From Misgurnus anguillicaudatus (lineage: Eukaryota > Chordata > Actinopteri > Cypriniformes > Cobitidae), in NCBI RefSeq assembly GCF_027580225.2, contig NC_073339.2, forward strand, positions 39,794,501-39,858,500: 64,000 bases of DNA, read 5' to 3'. The notes under the pieces are model-generated. The model did no database searches and was not told where the DNA came from. It was given only the letters and a program-made list of their open reading frames with translations. Below are positions 1-9,806 of this stretch, one piece after another. A program made the position numbers and the translations under genes. Position 1 is the first letter of the stretch, and every line of letters begins with the position of its first letter.

Positions 1-393
1 TCTTACTTTTTTCATGTTTAAGTGCTATAATTGGGTCCCCAGCGCTTCTATCAACTTAGAAAATGTGAAAAAGATCAACCTAGTAACTTAGTTGTGGTAA
101 ACCATTCTCTGCAAGCATGTGAAAAAATAGGTCATTGAATTTGGCTCCCCTTGTGATGTCAGAAGGGGATAATACCACCCCTTAATCTGCACTATCCAAC
201 CACTGCACTTTCATTTAGTGCAGAGATCAGCTCATTTGCATTTAAAAGGACACAAAAATGGCACATTTTTGCTCACACCTACAAAGTGGCAATTTTATCA
301 TGTTATAATAAATGATCTATATGATATTTTGAGCTAGAACTTCACATACGTACTCTGGGGACACCAAAGAGGCTTCTGAAATGTCCCCTTTAA
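1..393. repeat. TTAA-ended MITE, family A, copy 1 (cut by window start)
   Basis: Shares long blocks such as GTGCTATAATTGGGTCCCC, GATGTCAGAAGGGGATAATA and CTCATTTGCATTTAAA with 22623-23025. Related copies are at 46881-47378 (opposite orientation) and, more diverged, 2061-2592. The element ends in GTCCCCTTTAA. It has no coding capacity. Confidence 0.8.
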
Positions 394-780
394 GTGCTTA
401 TAAGGTACTTGATTTTACCATAATAAAGGCTATGTTCAGAATAGAACTCTACCATACTACACTAGTATACATACTACTAGTATATAGTGTGTATACTATG
501 TGATCTTTCCATCATTTTTACACACACGTTGATTATACTGTAATGTATTATTTGACAAAATAGTACCACAATAAATATATCAAAGAGTAGTACACTGTTT
601 CAATTACTTCAAAAAGTGGTAGGCAGTATACAGTACATATAGCATAGTAAGCAGTAAGCTAGCAGTCTATTCTAAACATAGCCATAACAAGGAAACACGT
701 TATTTAAAATGAATGAAACTTATTTATAGCGACATTTGTAGGTACTGAGCCGCTAAGGTGACATTGAAGTAAAAAAATCT
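394..780. other. No gene seen; degenerate TAGTATAC-rich stretch
   Basis: Contains repeated ACTAGTATAC / TAGTATATAGTG words at about 455-520 and GTATACAGTACATATAGC near 625, similar in flavour to the TACTGTAGTA-rich tract at 46.7-49 kb. Nothing coding. Confidence 0.4.
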
Positions 781-943
781 AAAGTTTAGTTTCATGTGCT
801 CACGCAAAACCTTCATGTGCACACTTTTTGTTAAAAAATTAGTTTCGTGTGGTCACATGAGCATGCGAAAGTTTCACATGAGTACGCAAAAGTTTCACAT
901 GAGCACGCGATAGTTTCACGTGCGCACACGAAACTAAACTTTA
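781..943. repeat. Inverted-repeat element with internal CACGTG/TCACATGAGC units
   Basis: AAAGTTTAGTTTCATGTG on the left is mirrored by CACACGAAACTAAACTTT on the right. Between them GTTTCACATGAG(C/T)ACGC-like words recur about every 25 bp in both orientations. A short palindromic mini-array of unknown family. Confidence 0.6.
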
Positions 944-1273
944 TTTAATTTTTGCTCCATCTCCCCTTAGGGGCTCCGTATGAAGGTGACTATCGCGCCT
1001 TTCTTTATTAAGGTTTGTTTTTAAAACTGTAATAAAGCAAGTATGCACAACGAGACTGCATACTTGGAAACATAATGGTCAAACATGCGCATACTTGTGT
1101 GAATCATATGTATGGCCTAAAGATTTTTATTTTGTGTCATACAAAATTTATAATTTAAAACAGCACCGAAGGACCGACTATTAATTTTAGCATAAGATGT
1201 TAGGTCTCAAAACAGGAAGTATTATGCAGAAAATCTTAATCTGATTGTATTTACCAGAATTGTACTCAAGTAC

Positions 1274-1756
1274 AATTTTTTTCCCCGCCATTGACGAGTT
1301 AACTTGTCAATTAGGAGAAAATGCTTCCCTGTCAATGACGAGTTTTCCAGAAATCCATATTTTCTCTATTATCCACATGGTGGCGCCTTACCCAACTTAC
1401 AAAACTCGTAAGCAAACCTTTAGGGAAAACAGTCAAAACTCCGTGTATGTTTTGATCATCGCTCTGCATCTGATCTCTATCAAAAGTCCTTCACAAAAAT
1501 GCAATTATGTTCAAAATTTGATATTTTTTAAGAAACGACCCATATTTAAGAGGTGATAAAAAGAGAACAAATAAAATTAGGATGAAAAAGTTTCTTTTTT
1601 TAAGCAGAGGGTCTGTTTTTTTTCATTTGATAGATTGTATGTTTATATTTTTAAAGAAAGACATTTTCTGGAAGGCCTTTAACTTTTGTAAAATTCATAA
1701 AAAATGCTGCCGCTGGCTGGCAACTTTTTTTTAAACGCTGGTGGGGAAAGAGTTAA
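1274..1756. repeat. Family O element (CCCCGCCATTGACGAG ... GGGGAAAGAGTTAA), copy 1
   Basis: The left end TTTTCCCCGCCATTGACGAG and right end GGTGGGGAAAGAGTTAA are imperfect inverted repeats. Inner blocks (GACATTTTCTGGAAGGC, TGGCTGGCAACTTTTTT) recur at 23709-24194 (inverted) and in the split copy 37048-38972. The small open frame inside it carries no recognisable domain. Confidence 0.75.
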
Positions 1757-2060
1757 AGTTCATTGTGTTTTGAAATGGTCAAAATGTGCAGTGTATACGT
1801 CGCAGTGTAAACCATCATGGCATTTAGAAAATATCTGGTGTCTAAAAGCTTGATATAGAGTGAACGTAACCAAAGCCCATCAAAACCTGTAATCAAATCA
1901 CAACTTATTTACTATTGGCACTCATGTTGTTGTTATTTTTGCATCTGCTGTAATTCATTTTCATTGTTTTATGTTTCCTCCAATCTAAGTATTTGTCTTC
2001 ATGCTACAGACAAGAATTGCACCTCTAACATAATGAGTTTGGGAGAGGTGTGCTATTACT

Positions 2061-2592
2061 TTAAAGGGCACATATTAAGCAAATCCACTTTTACAAGGTG
2101 TTTGGAAATAAATGTGTGTTGGCGGTGTGTGAACACAACAACCCTACAATGAACAAAATCCACCCTCTCCTTTTTTAATCCAAAGCAATCTCAATAAACA
2201 TGCCGTTTTGATTCTCTTGTTAATGTGATGTCACATTGAAAAGCCCCGCCCATGGCCACTGACTGACTGGTTAATTTTATCCAAAGGCATTTCTAAATGT
2301 GTTTGTTAGCACGTTGTAGCGCTAATGCATTTAAGGATACTATTGTCTCAGATTGTATTCACAGGAATCAGATGGTGATTTTTTGGTAAGGGAGTGAGGA
2401 GCTGTAGCTCATTTGCATTTAAAGGTACAGACACGAAAACAGCACTTTTTTGCTCCTACCCAAATAAGGGCATTTTGGACATGCTATAATAAATTATCTG
2501 TTGGGTATTTTGAGCTGGAACTTCACAGACACATTCTAGGCACACCCGAGACTTACATTACATGTTGTAAAAATGTGCATGTGCTCTTTAAA
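2061..2592. repeat. Family A-related TTAA-ended repeat, diverged copy
   Basis: Starts TTAAAGGGCACATATTAAG and ends GTGCTCTTTAAA. The core CTCATTTGCATTTAAAGG, the GCTATAATAAATTATCTG block and TTTGAGCTGGAACTTCACA match family A at 1-393. Confidence 0.65.
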
Positions 2593-3845
2593 TAAACTTT
2601 TCCTATGGCTGCTAAAGCTATAAAGCGTTGCTTTCGGTGGATACATTCTAAGGTAGGAAGGCATCGAGGCACATCCAAGCAAATCCAATGCTTGCATTAC
2701 CTCTTGTCTCCTGAGATTCCTTAATCTAATCAATGTTTGAAGGCAGTATAGATGTATTCTTCACTGCCTTCACTATCTCACAATCTCGTGAGTGTGCATA
2801 AGTGGGGAAGGTGAGTGGTTGAGCTTGAAAAAGTTTTGCAGTTTATTTTCAGTTTTTACAACTTTTGGTTATTGCCAACAAGTTCATGCTTTATATATGG
2901 CCCAGCCTGTGAAAACCCAAGCCATGTTTTTTGTGATGTACTGTTTTTTTACATAATGTAAAGAACATAATAATAATAATAATGAATGTCATATCACAGA
3001 TTGAAATCTGTGTTAATGACCCATATCAAACTTTGATGCTCCTCATCTCATAATTCGATTATGAGACCTGGATTTCAAAAACAGGGTCACATAATTCAAA
3101 TATAATTTTTTATGCTGCCTACAGTGTGTAGTCATTAGCCAGTATGGTAGAGAGACAAACAGCCATTAAAAGAGGGACCTGATGTATGTTTAGGGTCCAG
3201 AATATTTTAGACACTTGGGGGCTCTTATGACTTCACAAGCAAGAGTCGGTTGCTTTAAGCAAGTACACACTTTTATGAATGTATATTGCATTCACAATAT
3301 ACAACAATGTGCTAAAAATCACATCACAATGCTGTGGCTACCACCCAGAACATCATAAACACAAGGTACAGGGAGAGAACGTGTACATTTGAAAATTTAC
3401 AAGCATTGATTCAGCTGTGCGTGACCCAGCTATATAAAAAATGGGTATAAAGGCACATTTGTTTAAAATTACAATCCCAACCTTTAGTCAGCAAACCTGG
3501 ACAAGTATTATTTGACGTTATAATTGAATAAAATTATTGCTTAAATTCCCAAGCAACTCTTTAATTTATAGTAAATAATTTTAGTCAGTGCTATTTGAAT
3601 GTGATGCAGTCTCTTGTACTGTGTATATGTTCATTTGTGAGACCTACAGTTACCCTGAAAAGCATTTGGGGCTCAGTTACACTGAAAAATGTATGAATTG
3701 CATTAGATAACCTTTTAAACCAAGTGGCATCTGCAAACAAATGAAATGCATTTAAGGTTTATTTAGCAGATGCTTCTTTCCAAAGTAAGAGAAATAAAGT
3801 TAAACCAAAACATTTAAAACCTAACGTTAATGGTTATTTTAAATT
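2593..3845. other. Intergenic, no gene seen; short (AAT)n
   Basis: No coding exon or recognisable repeat boundary was found. An (AAT)n microsatellite is at about 2969-2986. Fragments around 3020-3095 resemble the common GTGACCC...CTCATAAT fish repeat also seen near 36.6 and 43.9 kb. Confidence 0.5.
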
Positions 3846-4105
3846 ATACCACGGGTCTGTTGAATGCTGCATTCTGATTGGCTGAGAAATGTTCTATGGG
3901 TGTTGATTATTTTTCTGTAAACCGCACACCTAACTTTTCAAATGTCTTAAAAATAGGCACCAGAGCAATGTTTGTGGTAACCGTGGTATAAGCGGAATAA
4001 TTGACCTGCGGTGTAACGACACTCCGCTTCGCGTCGTGCCGCATTACCACCTTGGTGTGCATTATTTTCTTATAATTCAATGGCCCGTCGTCAATTATTC
4101 CTTAC
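3846..4105. repeat. Family B repeat, copy 1
   Basis: Blocks such as GATTGGCTGAGAAATGTTC, TCTTAAAAATAGGCACCAGA and GGCCCGTCGTCAATTATTCC are shared with 5225-5446 (inverted) and 46501-46664. The ends TACCACGG / CCGTGG-type words are palindromic. Noncoding. Confidence 0.75.
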
Positions 4106-4381
4106 ATAAATAACATATGTTAATTATACAAAAACACATTTTGTATCCAATTCAATGACATTCATACATTTTTAATTGCGGCTAAAGTGTTAAAATCTTT
4201 TTTTTTCACTGTAGCAATACTATATCACTACAAATGCCTGTGATATTGAGGCTTCTTCATTGTAATGCACTTGTTTTTATTATTATGATTAAATGGATGA
4301 GATGTTTCACCGATAATCTTTTTTCCTCATGTTTGGCCTATAACAACAGTTATTAATGGTTAAGTGACTTTCTTGGAAATT

Positions 4382-4640
4382 CTGTCAAAATTATTATCAT
4401 CCCTGATGAACACAAAAGCACACAGCTATCGGTAACAATTGACTTCCATAGTAGGAAAAACAAAAATTATGGCAGTATTGTGATTAATAATGAAGACATT
4501 TTGATAAATGATAGTAAGCACACACTTGACGGTACCCACTGAATTCCATAGTATTTTTTCCTACTATGCAAGTCAATGGTTACCAGCAGCTGTGTGCTTA
4601 CCATCATTTATCAAAATAACTTCTTTTGTGTTCATCAGAA
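4382..4640. repeat. Inverted-repeat MITE with GATGAACACAAAAG ends
   Basis: GATGAACACAAAAGCACACA on the left and TTTTGTGTTCATCAG on the right form the arms. Internal GACTTCCATAGTAGGAAAAA is mirrored by TTTTTTCCTACTATGCAAGT. A hairpin-type nonautonomous element. Confidence 0.7.
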
Positions 4641-5224
4641 AAAAGAAATAGATGGTATGAGCTGCGTTAGTGTACTCAATGTATAAATATTTCAATTGCA
4701 GATAGAGTTACATTGCAACAGTGATCACATTTCAATTGTGTCAAAGTGTGAGAGAGAGACCCTTCAAATAGCTTGAAAGTCAATGTCAGGATAACTGATT
4801 CTAGGCCACTTTTAGTCCTGATCTATTATTCTGACAGGTTCCCTGTGGAAACAACATAAAAAACTCTAAAAGACCCTCACAGTGTACTACAGGTTTGGTT
4901 AGTAATACACCTAAAACTTCACTTTAAATCAAACCAAATCATACAGTACATCGCATCTGAGCTTAGGGGGACACCTACCGGCAAAGAAGGGTAGTGCATG
5001 CTTCGAGATTAGAGAGAGAGAGGGTGGCTTTATGGTTTTTAAATATGGTTTAAATAAATTAAAACAATTTTAGCCTTAAGTTACTTCTCTACACATCAAA
5101 ATATTAAGATCAAACATATAAAATATATATTCTCATATTTCTATTTCATTAACAGCTCATACAAAATCATAATTGGCTCTGGTCTATGGGGTGCAGTGCC
5201 CCCCAAATGCTGCCTATGATATAC
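4641..5224. other. Intergenic, no gene or clear repeat seen
   Basis: AT-rich. A short (GA)n run lies near 5011-5022. No splice-bounded coding segment was found on either strand. Confidence 0.4.
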
Positions 5225-5446
5225 GTAAGGAATAATTGATGACGGGCTGTTGCATTATAAGAAAATAATGCACAGCCAAGGTGGTGTGCATTATTTTTAA
5301 ATAATTCAAAGGACACAACAAGCACACAAACATTGCTCTGGTGCCTATTTTTAAGACATTTGACATGTTTACAGAAAAAATAATCAACACCCATGGAACA
5401 TTTCTCAGCCAATCGGAATAAAGCATTCAACAGCCCCGTGGTATAA
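5225..5446. repeat. Family B repeat, copy 2 (inverted)
   Basis: Reverse-complement match to 3846-4105, from GTAAGGAATAATTGATGACG to CAGCCCCGTGGTATAAC. The two small minus-strand frames here are repeat sequence, not genes. Confidence 0.75.
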
Positions 5447-5544
5447 CAATTTTATTTTTGACTACTACTTTGGTTTCTTATGGGGTAACTGGGCTAATTT
5501 TTAGATAGTTGTATATAGGATATGTTGTCACAATATCAGTGGCG

Positions 5545-5925
5545 GCCAGTGACTTCTTTTTCGAGGGCGCACAATGCGAAGCTCGTTACAAAATGTATAT
5601 AGCCCATCATGTTTGTGGCTCGTCATTTCAAAATATGCGTTTGGCGCGTTACGTGAACCATGTGCATCATGTGTCCTGTCAAAATAAGGGCCTGCTGCAC
5701 ACGCGTCTAAAGGGTTTGATAAGAGAGACAATTGCGTTTGGCAGATACTCACTTAATCTCATGTATAATTGTTAAATTAGTGTCTTGCGAGTATTTTGTA
5801 AACGTGAGCGTCCCTTTTATCATAAACCCTTTACGTGTGCAGCGGGCATTTATTTTGGGAGGACATTGCACATGGTTCACGTAGCTCTACGGACACATAT
5901 TTTGAATTCGCGCACTTTGGAAGAA
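5545..5925. repeat. Inverted-repeat element, unclassified
   Basis: The left arm about 5650-5735 (ACGTGAACCATGTGCATCAT ... CTAAAGGGTTTGATAAGA) is mirrored imperfectly by about 5818-5883 (TATCATAAACCCTTTACGTG ... GCACATGGTTCACGTA). The preceding CAGTGGCGGCCAGTGA resembles a hAT terminus. The open frames across it are chance products of the palindrome. Confidence 0.6.
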
Positions 5926-6252
5926 AAGTCACCAGCCGTCTGCACAATATAAGGAAAGTTGTCACAATAAAACCTGCCCTATTGCCTATTATAGGCATGT
6001 CAGCTAAATGTAAATGGTCAATAGACAATATGAAAAAAAACAGAATAGATAACATACAAAAAGTCAGTTTAGCTTTTATTATTTTTAACCTTGTTTTTTA
6101 TACAGCATTCAAATCAGAAATTAATATCTGGTTTGTGCCTTTTTTTAATAAGTGCTTATTTACATTTCATATGAAAATTGTTTATATTTACATATTTTAT
6201 TGTAATCAACCAACAAACTAACATCTCTATACCAAGACTATCGTTTTATAAG

Positions 6253-6503
6253 TTAAAGGGATAGTTCACCAAAAATTATTTACCCCCCGCCCAGTTCCAA
6301 ACCTGTATATATTTCAATGTTAATAACCAAACAGATCTGGGGCACCATTCAATTCCATACTATTATTTTCCCTACTATAATCAATGGTGCCCCCGATCTG
6401 CTTGGTTACAAACATTCTTTAAAATATCTTCATTTGTGTTCAGCAAAGAAATGTATACACGCTTGAAACAACTAAAATAATTTTTATTTTAGGGTGAACT
6501 ATC
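6253..6503. repeat. TTAA-ended palindromic MITE near the knstrn 3' end
   Basis: Starts TTAAAGGGATAGTTCACC and ends AGGGTGAACTATC; the centre holds CATTCAATTCCATACTATTA. It lies about 180 bp beyond the knstrn stop. On the minus strand it supplies AATAAA (plus-strand TTTATT at 6483-6488), so the knstrn poly(A) signal may be transposon-derived. Confidence 0.65.
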
Positions 6504-6681
6504 AATAAATTTTTTTTTTTAAGAAATCTGGAGTGCATGTATCTTTAACTGACTACATTGCAGTTCTGTTCAAATGTTGTTGTTTTTTTCCAGTTTTCTC
6601 TTAGGTTTTTAGATTGACAGCTCTTGGAACGCCACCATATGGTTTAACAGTACTTATGGCCAACAAAAGAGTTTCTTTCAT

Positions 6682-9086
6682 TTACTCTATCAAGAGCCTC
6701 TCTGCATCTGCCAAAGCCTTCTCCATTTCCTCCACATCCAAGCTGAACAACGCCCGTTCCTGCTGGAGCTTTTCATGAGCTTCCGTCAGGTCTCTCATGG
6801 TGTGCTGCACTTCCTAGAAGCGTTCACATAGAGCACACATTCAAATGATGAAGACACGAGCATGAGCTGTAGTTTGTAGAGGCGTCTGGTAAAATTCATC
6901 TTTTATAGCTGTAAACTTATTATGTAATGAATTAAACAGCGAGGGCTGTGGGGTATTTAAAGGTGAATAAATAATCCATAATTTTATGATAAAGAAATGC
7001 TAATACTCACATTTAAATTTACTGTTTGCTCCAGCGCCATCTCACCAAATAGTTTAAGCTCACTCAAAAGATTTTGGGAAACAGTCTGTAAATAAAATAA
7101 TGAAAGAAATCACTGTGAATAAAAAGGGTATACATATAAACTGTATACCTTGTAATGCACTGCAAGTCCCTTTGGATAAAAATGTCTGCCAAATGTATTA
7201 ATGTAATGTATATGTAATAAAAGCAATGAATAATTCCTCTGCCAAGTAATTTAGTTCACTAGCCGAATACGTGTCCTAACCATGATGTGAGAAATTAATA
7301 GTGAATATAACGTGCATGCTTACAAATTTGTTATAATAATGCATTAATCAAACCCATTTTATTTATTACATATTAAAATGGGGGTGGAGCTACTCTGCAG
7401 CAGATATATGCATGAATAAACCAACATACTGAGTTACCATTATTTCTTTTCGTTGTTCTTCCTTTTGTTGTGCCGTCTGGCCCAACTTTTCTCCTGAAAC
7501 TGAATTTGAGGCTTGTAAGACTTCGACAGAACAGAAAATAACTCTCATGACCATGTGTTGGGACTAATGATCCAGCAGACAGGTAAAAACCAATCACCTG
7601 GGTCGAGATTTTCCGCAACAAGTAAGACATGACAGTCTCGCAGCTGTTTCTGAATCTCTCCGTTTTCTCCCTTGAGGTCCGAGCATCGATGGTTCAGTTC
7701 AGTCACTGTTTCCTTTAAAAAACGAAACAGTATTATTTAACTTAAGTTTTATTTTCTAGTGCTATTAAATGAAAACATATCATTGGATGATATGCTTGAC
7801 ATAATCACCTTCATTTCTTCAAGCTGCCTCTGCAGGTCTTCATTTGTCGCAGTCAAGATTCGATTCTGCTCCCTTAAGTCATTTTGCTGTCCATACCTTG
7901 TGGTTGGCCTAGAAACGACAAAGTATGCATTTAATATTTTCAAATGCCATCTTCATAAGTAAATCTTTATTAAGAAAGATAAAAATACAGATAGTTATTA
8001 CATTACACTTACACTTTTAGAGATCTGGGCTGGTTCTTCCTAAAAAACAAAATGTATATTATAAATTTATTTTAAATGTATATGTAAAGGAAATGAAATG
8101 TTTTAAAGAAAGTAACGCACTTATTGTCCATATCGTTTTTGGCATGTGCTGCTCTGGATGTCACACTGGTCTGTGGAGGGATGGCTGGATCTTTCACCTG
8201 AGCTTTCTTCATAACTGTGCAGACTTCTAAGGGAACATCAAATTACATGAACTGCTTTATTATTTCAATGCAATATTTATCAAGGGAGGCAATTCGTTTT
8301 ATTAAAACCAAGTAGAGAAAAAAAGGCACAAAACTGATTATTTTACTGCCTGAGCCAACGTTTCATTGAAGGTCAGTTCTGAATATAACTTTTGTAAAGA
8401 AAAAAATGCTTTCCTATTCTCAAAGTACAGAAATGTATTCATCTCAAGGTTTGTGATTTCACATGCTCAATCATGCTGATAATTTGTAATATTGAATGAT
8501 TTCCCTGGTGAAAAAACAGCATCAAACCAGCATGGGAATTATGCTGGTCTATGCTGGTTTAACTGGTGGTCGTTACATGGTTGAATAACGTAAGGAGTAT
8601 TCCAACTAAAATCGTTCAGTATATCAACCCTGCTGGAAAAAAACAGCATACCAGCAGGACCAGCATATGTTGTGTTTTGGTGCTGGTATGACCAGCATGG
8701 GATGTTGGTGCTAATGCTAGTGCTGGTTTAGCTGGTGCTCACTAGCAAACCAGCACCAAAACACAACGCTGGTCCTGCTGGTATGCTGTTTTTTTCCAGC
8801 AGGGTTGATATACTGAACGATTTTAGTTGGAATAATCCTTACGTTATTTAACCATGCAACGTTAGTAAAGCCATAATAACCACAGATATACCGAGATACA
8901 GATTATAATTATTCTGCCAAAAACAGTTGTTACTCGTTTACTATGATAAAACCATGATTGCTTTCGTCACTGCAGCGACTTGTGATGGTCCGTTTAACTG
9001 TCCACAGTTTAACGACAAATCTTACAGCATAAATATTACCACTAAAGTTGTATCTAGAGAATTAAGTTATTACTAATAACCTTACC
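6682..9086 (-). CDS. knstrn: knstrn, kinastrin / small kinetochore-associated protein, complete
   Basis: Kinastrin (SKAP) is a mitotic coiled-coil protein that acts with astrin at kinetochores and spindle microtubules. Coding exons, in minus-strand order: 8212-8121, 8039-8013, 7908-7809, 7712-7598, 7499-7438, 7085-7011 and 6813-6682. They total 603 bp (200 residues plus TAA), all phases agree and every boundary is GT/AG. The family signature is residues 40-73, including RYGQQNDLREQNRIL and TATNEDLQRQLEEM. Later blocks are LLVAENLDP, LLSELKLFGEMALEQ and the acidic C-terminal segment LDVEEMEKALADAERLLIE. Nearly everything after residue 40 is heptad-like coiled coil. The first ATG (8212) lies in the second exon; the leader exon ends at 9086 and an in-frame TAA upstream excludes an earlier start. 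The human protein is longer (about 316 residues), so the N-terminal tail is short here. The only EB1-type candidate, PAIP at about residue 10, lacks the usual Ser/Thr of SxIP. The gene lies head-to-head with knl1. Family assignment is from remembered homology, not a search. Confidence 0.9.
7147..7220. repeat. SINE-type 3' tail fragment in a knstrn intron
   Basis: TGCAAGTCCCTTTGGATAAA followed by TGTCTGCCAAATGTATTAAT is the tail shared by many fish tRNA-derived SINEs and their LINE partners. No tRNA-like head remains. Confidence 0.55.
8571..8861. repeat. Large palindrome with CCCTGCTGGAAAA core, knstrn intron 1
   Basis: Arms of about 110-120 bp: CGTTACATGGTTGAATAACG (8571) mirrors CGTTATTTAACCATGCAACG (8842-8861), continuing through GTTCAGTATATCAACCCTGC and CAGCATACCAGCAGGACC. 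The loop is rich in GCTGGT words, like the element at 55800-56116. A half copy may start near 8503. Confidence 0.8.
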
Positions 9087-9806
9087 ACAAGAAAGCAATG
9101 TCGACGTGAAGAGAAAGGATACGATTTAAAGTTCGTTTTTCATTCAGCGCCACGAATTTTCAAAATAAAATGCGTCACTTCCGCCTCCTCCTCCCCTGCT
9201 AATCCGGTTAGCCTTCTTCTTCTTCTTTTACTAAAAACAGTGTTGAAAATGACATGAAATAAAATTTGAGTGAATAAGATGTGTTAGACACAGTTTAAAT
9301 GGATAATTCAAACCAATTTGTAAGTTTTTGTTTATAATATTGCGATAGTTTTATACGTCATCCTCTCCAGCAGAGGACGCTGAGGGTTTTTGTCTCGCGT
9401 TGTGAGCGCGAAGAAGCCACGCGGCGGTTGGGTTCAAATTTTACAAGGAAAAAACAAGCGGCGAATGGAGGGAAGTTGCATTTAGGTATTGCGCTTTATT
9501 GTTTATTTATTATGCGAAATATTAATCGCAGTCCGACAGGCTTTAACTTACTTCATATGTGTGTATATATTCAAGTCACTGAAATGTCGAGAGCTGTTTG
9601 TTTCCTTCATTATCATGTTGTTGATGTTATGCGCTGATGCCTGTCAGATTCCTAGATTTGGATCCTTCGTATTTTGACTTTAGCATAAACTTATGATTAA
9701 TAATAACATTATTAGTTGAGTTACCTGAATAAGAGTTACTGAGGCAAGTATTTTTTGTTGTTGTGTATAAATAGCTTTTCCGGAGAGCTGTTGCGAGTTA
9801 TTGAAG
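9087..9806. promoter_or_regulatory. Divergent promoter region between knstrn and knl1
   Basis: About 720 bp separate the knstrn leader-exon donor (minus strand, 9086) from the knl1 ATG (9807), so the transcription starts must be close together. The middle (about 9395-9430) is locally CpG-rich in an otherwise AT-rich landscape. TTCAAA, the reverse complement of the CHR element TTTGAA used by DREAM/B-MYB-controlled G2/M genes, occurs at 9159-9164, 9307-9312 and 9433-9438. The second copy abuts a CCAAT box at 9313-9317, a pairing common in mitotic promoters. The motifs are visible; the regulatory role is inferred, and six-base motifs also arise by chance. Confidence 0.5.

Noticed and set aside
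5835..6221. 128-codon open frame, plus strand
   Set aside because: It overlaps an inverted-repeat element, has no recognisable domain, and its C-terminal half is AT-rich low-complexity translation.
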